Below are positions 1-7,914 of a DNA stretch of 64,000 nt, piece after piece. The position numbers and the translations under genes were made by a program. The notes beneath the pieces were generated by a model. That model ran no database searches and was not told where the DNA came from. It was given only the letters and a program-made list of their open reading frames with translations. The stretch's first letter is position 1. Every line of letters begins with the position of its first letter. This stretch comes from Streptomyces globosus (GTDB lineage: Bacteria; Actinomycetota; Actinomycetes; Streptomycetales; Streptomycetaceae): NCBI RefSeq assembly GCF_003325375.1, contig NZ_CP030864.1, forward strand, positions 186,001 to 250,000, given 5' to 3'.

Positions 1-498
1 TGAGGTGACCTGGATGCCGGTGAACGAGCCGACGAGGCACGTCGCGAGGTTGTTCACGTCCAGCCCCGGCAGGAGGTCCCCCCGCTCCCGGGCCGGCGCC
101 AGGCACACGCGGACCGTCTCGATCCATGCGTCGTAGGGCGCCGGGTCGGGGTTCGTGAAGGAGCCGAACTCGATGACGAGCCGGATGCCGGCGCGGATGC
201 GGACGTTCGTGCGCAGTCCGTGCGCCATCTGGTGCGACAGGTCGATGACCGTCTGGAGGCCCGGGTCCTCTATGGCCGGGACGTCCGCGGAGACCTGGAA
301 CTGCTCGTCCATCAGCGTGCGGGCGAGGGCTTCCTTGGAGCGGAAGTGGAAGTACAGGGCGCCCTTGGTCACTCCGGCGTGGCGGACGACGTCGCTGAGG
401 CTGGTCCCGCCGAAGCCGCTGCGGTCGAAGGCCTTCGCGGCGCCGTCGAGGATCGCCTGCCGGGTGATCTCGGCACGTTCCTGCCGGGCCCTCGCCAC
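1..498 (-). CDS. TetR-family gamma-butyrolactone receptor-like regulator (C-terminus off the window)
   Basis: DNA-binding repressor of the ArpA/ScbR type, partial: 166 codons are present and the reading frame runs off the left edge without a stop. The N-terminal helix-turn-helix contains GVTKGALYFHF, the hallmark of GBL receptors and their pseudo-receptor relatives. The downstream ligand-domain piece (VRIRAGIRLVIEFGS) also matches that group. The GTG at 498 is chosen because AGGAG sits 8 bases upstream; a GTG at 507 overlaps the same Shine-Dalgarno. A 32-bp near-palindrome lies about 105-135 bases upstream (604-635) and is a likely self-operator. No GBL synthase is adjacent here, but an AfsA homologue lies 14 kb away. 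Confidence 0.85.
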   Translation of the reverse strand, partial: MARARQERAEITRQAILDGAAKAFDRSGFGGTSLSDVVRHAGVTKGALYFHFRSKEALARTLMDEQFQVSADVPAIEDPGLQTVIDLSHQMAHGLRTNVRIRAGIRLVIEFGSFTNPDPAPYDAWIETVRVCLAPARERGDLLPGLDVNNLATCLVGSFTGIQVTS

Positions 499-603
499 GT
501 ACGCCACTCCTGCTGCTCTCGGCCGAGCGGCTGCGCCGCTGCGGCGGTTCTCGTGCGGGCCCGGGGACGCGGCCTGCACCGGAGCCAATGTACTGGGAGG
601 ACG

Positions 604-635
604 CCAAAAAATACCAGTCGACAGGTACTTTTTGG
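604..635. promoter_or_regulatory. ARE-like palindrome upstream of the first TetR gene
   Basis: A 32-base near-palindrome (28 of 32 positions symmetric) with arms CCAAAAAATACC and GGTACTTTTTGG around a GTCGAC core. It is AT-rich in its arms, unlike the surrounding DNA. Layout and arm sequence fit the autoregulatory elements bound by GBL-receptor TetR proteins, and it sits in the promoter region of such a gene. Confidence 0.65.
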
Positions 636-657
636 AGCGTGGGGAGGGGCGCTGACG

Positions 658-856
658 GCGTTAACGGCGTTAACGCCCCTCCCCGTCGGGTGGCCTGGTC
701 GCGTCGGCGGCGGGCCGAGCGTTAACGCCGTTAACGCCTCTCCCCCAGCGGGCGGCCGGGGCGGCCGGGGCCTGCCGAGCGTTAACGCCGTTAATGCCCG
801 GCCGCCATGTGCCAGCCGTCAGGCGCCAGGGACGAGGGCGTTAACGGCGTTAATGG
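658..856. repeat. GTTAACG repeat cluster A (4 copies)
   Basis: Four copies of a ~19-base element, core CGTTAACG(G/C)CGTTAAYG, begin at about 658, 719, 779 and 838, close to 60 bases apart. Each contains two HpaI-type GTTAAC palindromes 9 bases apart and is nearly self-complementary. The intervening DNA is G-rich and non-coding. Otherwise the 508-888 stretch holds only the ARE-like palindrome; I see no gene in it. Confidence 0.85.
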
Positions 857-888
857 TCCCGACCCTGTGGGGCGTTCACGGTGCCAAG

Positions 889-1434
889 CTACGGGGCGGG
901 CGGTGCGTCCAGGGCGTTCAGGGCCGTCTGCCAGGGGAAGTGCGGCGGGGCGTCCTGGCCCGCGGGGCCCGGGACGAAGCCGTTCTCCCCGAAGAGCACC
1001 GTCACTCCGGCGGTGCGCAAGGTCGCCAGCGACGGCTCGAACTGCGGGTGCGCTGCCAGGGCGGCATTCGTACACGGCATGGTGACGACCGTGGTGCCCT
1101 TGCCGAGCGCCTCGGCGGCGATACCGATCGCGAAGCGGTCGGTCAGACCCAGCGCCCAGGCGTTCACGGAGTTGAAGGTCGCCGGGGCGAAGAGCACCGC
1201 GTCGGCCGCGGGCCAGACATCGGGCTCGCCGGGAAGCTTGTACTGCCAGCGCACCGGATGCCCGGTGAGGGCGGCCAGCCCGTCGGTGCTGCCGGAGAGC
1301 CAGTGTGCGGCCGTCGGGGTGAGCCCCAGGCAGACGTCCCACCCTCGGGACTGGGCGTCCTCGATCACGTGGGCCACGTCGAACACGGGCGGTGCGGCGG
1401 AGCAGAGCAGATAGAGCGTTTTCGTGCTGGTCAT
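889..1434 (-). CDS. Flavoprotein of the HFCD (PPC decarboxylase) family
   Basis: 181-residue protein of the homo-oligomeric flavin-containing Cys decarboxylase fold. Visible features are an N-terminal strand LYLLCSAAPPVFD, the segment DAVLFAPATFNSVNAWALG (the conserved APAT/N flavin-binding region) and PCTNAALAAHP. In this family the fold binds FMN and decarboxylates 4'-phosphopantothenoylcysteine or related Cys peptides. A single stand-alone flavoprotein domain without the CoaB half suggests a specialised rather than housekeeping role. It is divergent from the NTF2-like gene at 1494 across 59 bases, so the two probably share a promoter region. Its substrate cannot be read from sequence. Confidence 0.8.
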   Translation of the reverse strand: MTSTKTLYLLCSAAPPVFDVAHVIEDAQSRGWDVCLGLTPTAAHWLSGSTDGLAALTGHPVRWQYKLPGEPDVWPAADAVLFAPATFNSVNAWALGLTDRFAIGIAAEALGKGTTVVTMPCTNAALAAHPQFEPSLATLRTAGVTVLFGENGFVPGPAGQDAPPHFPWQTALNALDAPPAP

Positions 1435-1493
1435 AGCGACATGTGATCACATTCCTTGACCTCGACCACAGTTGAGGGCAGAGCATCGGAGCC

Positions 1494-1892
1494 ATGAGCG
1501 AAGAAGACACGGCCCTGAAGGCCATTGAGCAGGTTGTCGCCGCCGTGCAGCGCACCCAGCGCGAGAAGGATGCGGAGGGCTTCCTCGCCCTCTTCCACCC
1601 CGACGCCCTGTGGACGACCGCACACGGCAAGGTCCTCATCGGCTTCGATGCGATAGCCGACTTCACCCGGTCCGTGCTGCCCGGCGCGAGCTGGGACGGC
1701 GAGGTGACCTACGACGTGGTGCACACCCAGTTCCTGCGGCCCGATGTCGCCGCCGTGAAGGTGCGCCAGCTGTACACCGACGCGGAGGGGCGCCCGGAGA
1801 GCGAAGGAGCGCCGCTGTACGTGATGACGCGCGGCGGCGACGGCCGCTGGCTGCTGACGGCCTGCCAGAACACGCAGGTCCGCGCCGCCTAG
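1494..1892 (+). CDS. SgcJ/EcaC-like NTF2-fold protein
   Basis: 132-residue protein with the SnoaL/NTF2-like cone fold: an N-terminal helix (DTALKAIEQVVAAVQR), the segment FLALFHPDALWTTAHGK and a closing strand WLLTACQNTQ, typical of the SgcJ/EcaC oxidoreductase family. Members are small cavity proteins, and the biochemical function of most is unproven. It is followed 67 bases later by the NAD(P)H-binding protein at 1960 in the same direction and lies divergent from a flavoprotein, so a small redox or detoxification role is a reasonable inference. Confidence 0.75.
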   Translation: MSEEDTALKAIEQVVAAVQRTQREKDAEGFLALFHPDALWTTAHGKVLIGFDAIADFTRSVLPGASWDGEVTYDVVHTQFLRPDVAAVKVRQLYTDAEGRPESEGAPLYVMTRGGDGRWLLTACQNTQVRAA

Positions 1893-1959
1893 ACGCACGC
1901 GTATGCGGGCGAGCCTCTCGGCCATGGCCCGTCTCGCGGCGACCGGCTTCACTGGGGCC

Positions 1960-2811
1960 ATGACGCAGACAGAGATGCAGACGCAGACGCAGGCGCAGAC
2001 AGCGGCCGGGACGACCCTCGTCATCGGGGGACGCGGCAAGACCGGGCGGCGCGTCGTCGCCAGGCTCCAGGACAAGGGCCGTCCCGTGCGGGTGGGGTCG
2101 CGAAGCGGGCAGCCCGCCTTCGACTGGCACGAGCCGGCCGGCTGGGCGGCCGCCCTCGACGGGGTCGACCGGGTGTACGTGACGTACCACCCCGACCTGT
2201 CCTTCCCTGGCGCCACCGAGCAGGTCGGCGCGCTCGCGGAGGCGGCCGTCGCCGCCGGGGCGCGCCGCCTGGTGCTGCTCTCCGGGCGCGGGGAGCAGGC
2301 CGCACAGCGGGCCGAGGAGGCAGTGAAAGCGACGGGCGCCGACTGGACGGTCGTCCGGGCCAGCTGGTTCAACCAGAACTTCGACGAGGACTTCTTCCTG
2401 GAATCCGTGCGCGCCGGGGAGTTCGCCCTGCCGACCGCGGACGCCGTCGAGGCGTTCGTCGACGCCGACGACATCGCCGACGTCGTCGTGGCGGCGCTGG
2501 AGGACGACCGGCACATCGGCCGCACCTACGAGCTGTCCGGGCCGCGGCTGCTGTCCTTCGGCGACGTGGCGGCCGAGCTGTCCAAGGCGACCGGGCGGCA
2601 GATCACGTACGTGCCCGTCTCCGATGCGGACTTCCGGGCGGTCCTTCGAGAGCAGGGGCAGCACGAGGACTTCGCCGACCTGTTCGGGCTGCTGCTGGAC
2701 GGGCGCAACGCCCACGTTGTGCACGGCATCGAGGACGTGCTCGGCAGGCCGCCGCGGGACTTCTCCGCGTACGTGCGCGAGGCGGCGGCCACCGGCGTCT
2801 GGGACGTGTGA
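1960..2811 (+). CDS. NmrA-like NAD(P)H-binding protein
   Basis: 284-codon Rossmann-fold protein. The dinucleotide loop is GGRGKTGRR near residue 24, close to the atypical SDR (NmrA/azoreductase-like) family in which the catalytic Tyr-Lys pair is often absent. Further family segments are VYVTYHPDLSFPGATEQ, RLVLLSGRGE and the late DADDIADVVVAALEDD substrate-side helix. The ATG at 1960 is preferred to an in-frame ATG at 1903 because the latter adds a sequence with no family resemblance. A run of Met-Gln-Thr codons directly follows the start. The gene ends 10 bases before the AraC gene and is probably co-transcribed with it. Confidence 0.8.
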   Translation: MTQTEMQTQTQAQTAAGTTLVIGGRGKTGRRVVARLQDKGRPVRVGSRSGQPAFDWHEPAGWAAALDGVDRVYVTYHPDLSFPGATEQVGALAEAAVAAGARRLVLLSGRGEQAAQRAEEAVKATGADWTVVRASWFNQNFDEDFFLESVRAGEFALPTADAVEAFVDADDIADVVVAALEDDRHIGRTYELSGPRLLSFGDVAAELSKATGRQITYVPVSDADFRAVLREQGQHEDFADLFGLLLDGRNAHVVHGIEDVLGRPPRDFSAYVREAAATGVWDV

Positions 2812-2821
2812 GCAGGACAGC

Positions 2822-3802
2822 ATGGACATGATGAGCGGGCTGCTCGAAGGGCCCAAGGCGCGGGGTGCCGTCGTGCTGAAGTCCGTCTTCGATCCGCCCT
2901 GGGCGGTCCGCATCGAGGACCGGGCGCCGCTGACGGTCATGACGATGGTCCGGGGGGAGGGCTGGCTCTTTCCGGACGGGGGCGCACCCGTGCGGATCCG
3001 CCCGGGGGACGTCGCCGTCGTACGCGGTCCGGACCCGTACACGCTGGCGGACGAGCAGGGGACGCCGGTGCAGATCACCGTGGACGCCGAGCAGAACTGC
3101 AGCCTTCCGGACGGCACCGACGTCAACGGGGCGATGGATCTCGGAGTCCGGACCTGGGGCACGACGGTGCAGGATGCCGGGTCCGTCGTCATGCTCAGCG
3201 GCACCTACACCGAGCCGAGCGAGGTCGGGCGGCGGCTGCTGGGAGCCCTGCCGACCGTCCTCGTACGGCCGGCGGCCGAGGTCGACGCCACGCTGATCGG
3301 GCTGCTCGCATCCGAGGTCTCCCGCGACGAACCGGGCCAGGAAATCGTCCTCGACCGGCTGCTCGACCTGCTGCTGATCGGAGTGCTGCGCGCATGGCTC
3401 GCCGACCCGGGTTCGGGGGCACCGGGCTGGTACCGCGCTCAGTCCGACCCGGTCGTCGGACGGGCGGTGCGGCTGCTGCACGAGAACCCGGCCCACGGCT
3501 GGACGGTCGCAGAGCTCGCGCAGAAGACCGGGGTATCCCGGGCAGCACTGGCGCGACGGTTCGCGGAGGTCGTGGGGGAGCCTCCGATCGCGTACCTGAC
3601 GGGGCTGCGGCTGGCGCTGGCCGCGGACCTCCTCCGCGAACCGGACGCCACTGTGGCGACCGTCGCCCGGCGGGTGGGCTACGGCTCGGCGTTCGCCCTG
3701 TCGACGGCGTTCAAACGAGTCCGCGGCCTCAGCCCGCAACAGTCCCGCACCCAGCCCGCCACATCGGCCCCGCCGACCCCGCCCGGCCCGGGGGAGCGTT
3801 AA
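2822..3802 (+). CDS. AraC-family regulator with N-terminal cupin
   Basis: 326-residue two-domain regulator. The N-terminal ~190 residues form a cupin sensor (GWLFPDGG, IRPGDVAVVRGP). The C-terminal ~110 residues hold the two AraC helix-turn-helix units (GWTVAELAQKTGVSRAALAR and VATVARRVGYGSAFALSTAF). The start at 2822 is the first ATG in frame after the preceding stop. Linked by 10 bases to the reductase gene, it probably controls the 889-2811 block. Its 3' end opens directly into GTTAACG repeat cluster B, so the last codons adjoin the first repeat copy. Confidence 0.85.
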   Translation: MDMMSGLLEGPKARGAVVLKSVFDPPWAVRIEDRAPLTVMTMVRGEGWLFPDGGAPVRIRPGDVAVVRGPDPYTLADEQGTPVQITVDAEQNCSLPDGTDVNGAMDLGVRTWGTTVQDAGSVVMLSGTYTEPSEVGRRLLGALPTVLVRPAAEVDATLIGLLASEVSRDEPGQEIVLDRLLDLLLIGVLRAWLADPGSGAPGWYRAQSDPVVGRAVRLLHENPAHGWTVAELAQKTGVSRAALARRFAEVVGEPPIAYLTGLRLALAADLLREPDATVATVARRVGYGSAFALSTAFKRVRGLSPQQSRTQPATSAPPTPPGPGER

Positions 3803-4124
3803 CGCCGTTAATGATCGCGGAGTGTTCCGCCCCGCCGCTGGGCGTTAACGGCGTTAACGGCCCCGGGCGCGTGGGGGGCGGCAGAGGGCCGCTGGGTGCG
3901 GGGGCATTAACGGCGTTAACGGTTGCCGGGGGTGAGGGGTGGGGAGGGGGCGACGCTCCGAGCGTTAACGGCGTTAACGGTCAGGCCTGGCGGTGGCAGG
4001 TGCCCAGCGTTAACGGCGTTAATGCCGGCCGGCCATCGGGGGTGGGGGAGGGGGTGGCGTTAACGGCGTTAATGGTTGAGGCGTGGGGCTCTCGGGGGAG
4101 GGGCGGCGTTAACGGCGTTAATGA
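3796..4124. repeat. GTTAACG repeat cluster B (7 copies)
   Basis: Seven copies of the same element as cluster A begin near 3796, 3841, 3904, 3962, 4007, 4056 and 4106, 45-63 bases apart. The copies differ mainly in a G or C at the centre and in ending TTAACG or TTAATG; one has GCATTAAC at its start. Together with cluster A it brackets the flavoprotein-to-AraC block. No gene is seen in 3803-4154. Confidence 0.88.
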
Positions 4125-4154
4125 TCGTTCCGGTCCGGGGGCGGATGGTGTGTG

Positions 4155-4799
4155 TCAGGCGGAGACGGGGGTGCGGGTGAAAGCCGTGCGCAGGGCGAAG
4201 ATGCCGAGGAGGCCGCCTGCCGCATACCGCTGGGCCGTCATGACGCGGGGGCGGGTGGCCAGGAATCCCGAGACACGTGCTGCGCCCAGCATGACCAGGG
4301 CGTTCACCGCGAGCCCCACGGTGATCTGCACGGCACCGAGCTGCAGCAGTTGCGCCCAGGCCGGGCCCGCCTGCGGGTCCATGAACTGGGGGAGGAGCGC
4401 GGCGTACATGAGAGCGATCTTGGGGTTGAGGAGGTTGGTGAGGAGCCCCATGGAGAACAGGCGGGCGTCGGAGACGGGAGGCAGGTCGTTGGACGGGGCG
4501 AAGGGCGAGCGGCCGCCGGGCTTGAGCATGTCCCACGCCAGGTAGGCCAGGTAGGCGGCTCCGGCGAGCTTGACCACCGTGAACGCCAGGGGGACGGCGG
4601 CGAACAGTGCGGACAGCCCGGCGGCCGCGGCCAGCAGGTAGCACAGGAATCCCACGGCGGTCCCGCTCAGACTGACCAGCCCTGCCCTGCGGCCCTGGGT
4701 GATCGCGCGTGAGGCGAGGTGGATCATGTTCGGTCCGGGGGTGAGGGCCATGCCCAGTTCGACCAGGGCGACTCCCCCCACTGCGGCCAGACTGATCAC
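4155..4799 (-). CDS. LysE/RhtB-family amino-acid exporter
   Basis: 214-residue membrane protein with about six hydrophobic segments. The family signature PGPNMIHLASRAITQGRRAG lies at the end of the first helix and LLNPKIALMYAALLPQF in the middle; these are the conserved RhtB/LysE motifs. Members export amino acids or small metabolites across the cytoplasmic membrane. The GTG start at 4799 overlaps the stop of the acetyltransferase gene (GTGA), so the two are translationally coupled, and acetylation and export may act on the same small molecule. Confidence 0.88.
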   Translation of the reverse strand: MISLAAVGGVALVELGMALTPGPNMIHLASRAITQGRRAGLVSLSGTAVGFLCYLLAAAAGLSALFAAVPLAFTVVKLAGAAYLAYLAWDMLKPGGRSPFAPSNDLPPVSDARLFSMGLLTNLLNPKIALMYAALLPQFMDPQAGPAWAQLLQLGAVQITVGLAVNALVMLGAARVSGFLATRPRVMTAQRYAAGGLLGIFALRTAFTRTPVSA

Positions 4800-5293
4800 T
4801 GGACGACTCCTGCGGCAGGGGCGAGGGGGAGGACGCCCACCGCTTGGCCGCCTGAGGTTTCGCCTGTGAGGTGGAAGCCCAGATTCAGGTAGAACGGCTC
4901 CGGGGTGCCAGGGCCGGGTTCCCACGTCACGTAGGCGTGGGTCGCGCCGCGGCGGGCCAGTTCCGCCGTGACCGCCTCGACCGCGAAGCGGCCGTAGCCC
5001 CTGCCCTGGTGGGCGGCGGATATGTTCAGGCGCCAGATGCCGGAGCGGATGTCCGCGGGGTCCTTCTCGGGATTCCACGCGACGTCCAGGAACGCCATCA
5101 CGAAGCCGACGACCTCGGTGCCGTCGGCGATGGCACGCGGCCAGGCGGCCGCCCCATGGACGTATGCCTCGGCAAGCGACTTGACCACGGGGGAGACCAG
5201 GTGTGACTGGTCGGGGCGGACTTCGACGGCGCAGACGGCGTCGAAGTTGGCTGCGGTCACCGGTTCCAGGCGCAGTTGTGCGGCAGTGCTCAT
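4796..5293 (-). CDS. GNAT-family N-acetyltransferase
   Basis: 165-residue acetyl-CoA-dependent transferase. The pantetheine/pyrophosphate loop QGRGYGRFAVE (Q-x-x-G-x-G) sits near residue 98, preceded by the strand IWRLNISAAH and followed by PEPFYLNLGFH, the usual C-terminal Y-x-N-x-GF motif. Residues 1-60 resemble spermine/spermidine-type acetyltransferases, but the substrate cannot be fixed. It is the first gene of a two-gene unit with the LysE exporter, sharing a 4-base overlap. Confidence 0.87.
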   Translation of the reverse strand: MSTAAQLRLEPVTAANFDAVCAVEVRPDQSHLVSPVVKSLAEAYVHGAAAWPRAIADGTEVVGFVMAFLDVAWNPEKDPADIRSGIWRLNISAAHQGRGYGRFAVEAVTAELARRGATHAYVTWEPGPGTPEPFYLNLGFHLTGETSGGQAVGVLPLAPAAGVVQ

Positions 5294-5391
5294 GGGCGCA
5301 CCCTATCCGGGGCCCCGGCACGCGTCTCCGTGCTCGACAGGCCGTCATGGCGGCTGGAGGTGCCGGGGGTTGCTCCCGTGCGGGGACTTCG

Positions 5392-5875
5392 TCAGCGGAC
5401 TGCCAGGGTCCCGGCCAGGCAGGCCAGGGCGATCGTGCAGAGTGCCGTGCGCCAGCGGTTCGCGGGGACCCAGCGGGACTCGAACGCCTGCCGGACTGCC
5501 GCCGGGTCGGGGACGCGGTCCGCCGGACCCGCCTGCTCCAGGGCGTTGTTCAGCGGGATGTTGATCCGTCCCGTGACGGCGAGGGCGAGGACGTACGCGC
5601 ACAGCGCGGCTGTCAGCAGGACGGCCGCCCGGCCCCCGCCGCCTGCAAGGTGCAGCGCGAGGGCGAGGCCGGTGAAGAGGAGGGCGCCCAGGAAGCCAGT
5701 GAGAAACCAGCCGTTCACGATCGCCGTGTTGATGCGCTGCATCACTCGATGAGCGTGCGGTCGTCGCAGCGCTTCAGAGCCGGCATCACCGACACGTCGA
5801 AGCGAAGAACAGGCCCGCCATGAGGCCCGTCGTGAGGGTGGCGGCGATGAGCGAGGCGAGTGCTGCGAGTTCCAC
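5392..5875 (-). pseudogene. DUF1772 (anthrone oxygenase-like) membrane protein, two frameshifts
   Basis: The three pieces of one DUF1772 protein lie in different frames. A GTG start at 5875 with a GGGAG ribosome site gives VELAALASLIAATLTTGLM...FFA. The frame then shifts near 5800, where FDVSVMPALKRCDDRTLIE continues, and shifts again near 5743, where MQRINTAIVNGWFLTGFLGA begins and runs to the stop. Each repair needs one extra base (GCT-TTC and GAG-GTG). The C-terminal part with its membrane helices is intact and could be translated alone from the ATG at 5742, which overlaps the middle frame's TGA. Either a decayed gene or two sequencing errors. Confidence 0.72.
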
Positions 5876-6063
5876 GTCCGGGGCTCCCTGGTGTCGGTCG
5901 CGGTGCGGTGGTGGTGCCGGGTGCCGATCGTACGGGCGGGGACGGGTGCTGTCGCGGGTCTTGGTGAGGGCCCGGCGCGCGGTCGGTCGGCGCCGCGTAG
6001 GCCGTAGCCTGGCCGTGGAGCGCCGGGTGAGGGCATCCGGCATCGACCGGCAGGAGGCTGGGC

Positions 6064-7419
6064 GTGCTGACCGCACTGGACGGGGCGTACGGGGACCGCG
6101 CGGACGCGGTGAGTGTTGCCGGGCGGACCGCCTCGTACGAGGAGTTGCTGGCCGCGGCGCGCGCGGTCGCGGCCGACGTGGCCGGGGCGCCGGCGTTCGC
6201 CGTGACCGCGACGGCGTCCCTGGAGACGGTGGCTGCGGCGGTCGGCGGGCTGCTGGCGGGGGTGCCGTTCGTTCCGCTGCCGCCCGACGCCGGCCCGGCG
6301 GAGCGGGAGCACATCCTGCGGGACTCCGGGGCTGTAACCGTGGACGTGGACTTCGCACGCAGGGCAGCGGGAGCCCCGGCCGGTGCGGGCGGGGCGCCGG
6401 AGGATCCCGCGCTCGTGCTGTACACCTCCGGGACGACCGGTGCGCCCAAGGGGGTCGTCCTCACCCGTGCGGCCATCGCCGCCGACCTCGACGCCCTCGC
6501 CGAAGCCTGGCAGTGGAGCGCCGACGACACTCTCGTGCACGGGCTGCCGCTGTTCCACGTGCACGGTCTGGTGCTCGGTGTCCTCGGGGCGCTGCGCACC
6601 GGCAGCCGGCTTGTCCACACCGGCAGGCCGACCCCCGAGGCGTACGCGCAGGCCGGCGGCAGCCTCTTCTTCGGGGTGCCGACCGTGTGGTCCCGGATCG
6701 CCGCCGACGCGCAGGCCGCCCGCGCCCTGTCCGGGGCGCGGCTGCTGGTCTCCGGGAGCGCGGCCCTGCCCGCGCCGGTCTTCCGGGACCTGGAGCGGCT
6801 GACCGGGCTGCGGCCCGTGGAGCGGTACGGGATGACGGAGACCCTGATCACGGTGAGCGGGCGGGCCGGCGGGGAGGTGCGCCCCGGCACGGTCGGCACA
6901 CCGCTGCCGGGGATCCGCACCCGGATCGCCGCCGAGCCCGGTGCGGAGATCGGGGAGCTCCAGCTCACCGGGCCGACGCTGTTCTCCGGGTACCTGGGGC
7001 GGCCGGAGGCCACCGCGGCCGCGTACACCGAGGACGGGTGGTTCCGTACGGGCGACATCGCCGCCGTCGACGAGGACCAGGTGCACCGGATCGTGGGGCG
7101 GGCCTCCATCGACATGATCAAGTCGGGTGGGTACCGGATCGGCGCCGGGGAGATCGAGAACGCCCTGCTGGACCACCCGAAGGTGCAGGAGGCGGCGGTT
7201 GTGGGTGTGCCCGACGCGGATCTGGGGCAGCGGATCGTGGCCTTCGTCGTCGCCGAGGGAGCGACCGGCGCCGAACTCACCGACTTCGTCGCCGCGCACC
7301 TGTCCGTGCACAAGAGGCCGCGGGAGGTCCGCTTCGTTGCGTCGCTGCCGCGGAACGCGATGGGCAAGCCGCAGAAGAAGCTGCTGCTCGCCGACGAGGC
7401 CGGGCCCGCGCCGAGGTAG
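6064..7419 (+). CDS. Acyl-CoA synthetase (AMP-forming)
   Basis: 451-residue ANL-superfamily enzyme that adenylates a carboxylic acid and transfers it to CoA or another thiol. Core motifs are all visible: A3 YTSGTTGAPKG, A5 YGMTET, A7 FRTGD, the hinge region GRASIDMIKSGGYRIGAGEIE and the C-terminal lysine motif GKPQKK. It is ~50-100 residues shorter than typical family members because the N-terminal region is compact. The GTG at 6064 has AGGAGG upstream. It stands alone between the DUF1772 remnant and an FAD monooxygenase, so a link to the polyketide cluster further right is possible but not shown. Confidence 0.88.
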   Translation: MLTALDGAYGDRADAVSVAGRTASYEELLAAARAVAADVAGAPAFAVTATASLETVAAAVGGLLAGVPFVPLPPDAGPAEREHILRDSGAVTVDVDFARRAAGAPAGAGGAPEDPALVLYTSGTTGAPKGVVLTRAAIAADLDALAEAWQWSADDTLVHGLPLFHVHGLVLGVLGALRTGSRLVHTGRPTPEAYAQAGGSLFFGVPTVWSRIAADAQAARALSGARLLVSGSAALPAPVFRDLERLTGLRPVERYGMTETLITVSGRAGGEVRPGTVGTPLPGIRTRIAAEPGAEIGELQLTGPTLFSGYLGRPEATAAAYTEDGWFRTGDIAAVDEDQVHRIVGRASIDMIKSGGYRIGAGEIENALLDHPKVQEAAVVGVPDADLGQRIVAFVVAEGATGAELTDFVAAHLSVHKRPREVRFVASLPRNAMGKPQKKLLLADEAGPAPR

Positions 7420-7500
7420 TTTCGCTTCCCCTATCGGAATTTTGAGTCGCTTCAGTCGCTGACGGCGCGGGGGCAGGGGGTTGACCTGCAGTTCCGTGCA

Positions 7501-7562
7501 GGGACCGAAAGCGGGAGGGACCGAAAGCGGGAGGGACTGAGAGCGGGAGGGACCGAGAGCGG
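7501..7562. repeat. 17-bp tandem repeat, four copies
   Basis: Unit GGGACCGAAAGCGGGAG is repeated at 7501, 7518, 7535 and (incomplete) 7552 with A/G and C/T changes in the later copies. It lies in the 495-base gap after the acyl-CoA synthetase. A second feature of the gap is an imperfect hairpin at 7681-7710 (arms CCCGCGGGAGGCC and GGCCTTCCGCGGG), a candidate terminator. Confidence 0.8.
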
Positions 7563-7680
7563 CGGCGCCGGTGGCGCCCCGGTCCCTCGGGTGCCGGCGC
7601 TGCTGCTCGTCGGCCCGTTCCTCCACGTCGCCGAGCTCCGTTCCGGAGGCGCTTCACGATGCCGTGTGGTGCGTCGTATG

Positions 7681-7710
7681 CCCGCGGGAGGCCGACCGGC
7701 CTTCCGCGGG
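7681..7710 (+). terminator. Candidate terminator hairpin
   Basis: Inverted repeat CCCGCGGGAGGCC / GGCCTTCCGCGGG with a 4-base loop and one mismatch, 260 bases downstream of the acyl-CoA synthetase and upstream of the monooxygenase promoter region. There is no T-run, as usual in high-GC actinobacteria. Confidence 0.4.
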
Positions 7711-7798
7711 CCGGCCGTTCGCTTTCCGTGCCGGAAGGCTCAACGACCTCGCAACTCGCCTGTGCTACAAGGCAGTTACACCTACTTCAGGCCGTTAC

Positions 7799-7825
7799 GA
7801 AAGAACCGGCCATCCGGTATGGTTC
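7799..7825. promoter_or_regulatory. Possible ARE upstream of the FAD monooxygenase
   Basis: AAAGAACCGGCC-AT-CCGGTATGGTT; read in reverse it begins AACCATACCGG, resembling the A-x-ATACC-GG half-site of GBL-receptor operators. It sits ~90 bases before the monooxygenase start. Symmetry is weaker than in the other ARE candidates. Confidence 0.4.
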
Positions 7826-7914
7826 CCGCGTCGTGCGGGGGACGCCGGCCGGCGGGCGCCCGTGCACCGATCGGGCACGGCTTCAGTCGAAGGCGAGCAG
7901 GGGGCGCATCGGAT

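Noticed and set aside
658..4124. GTTAACG clusters as a CRISPR array (cluster A has ~60-base spacing)
   Set aside because: The repeat is short and self-complementary, cluster B spacing varies from 45 to 63, and intervening DNA is G-rich low-complexity rather than unique spacers.
5742..5877. Two or three separate small genes in place of the DUF1772 pseudogene
   Set aside because: The pieces are consecutive segments of one domain and join with two single-base corrections; none of the short pieces makes a complete fold.
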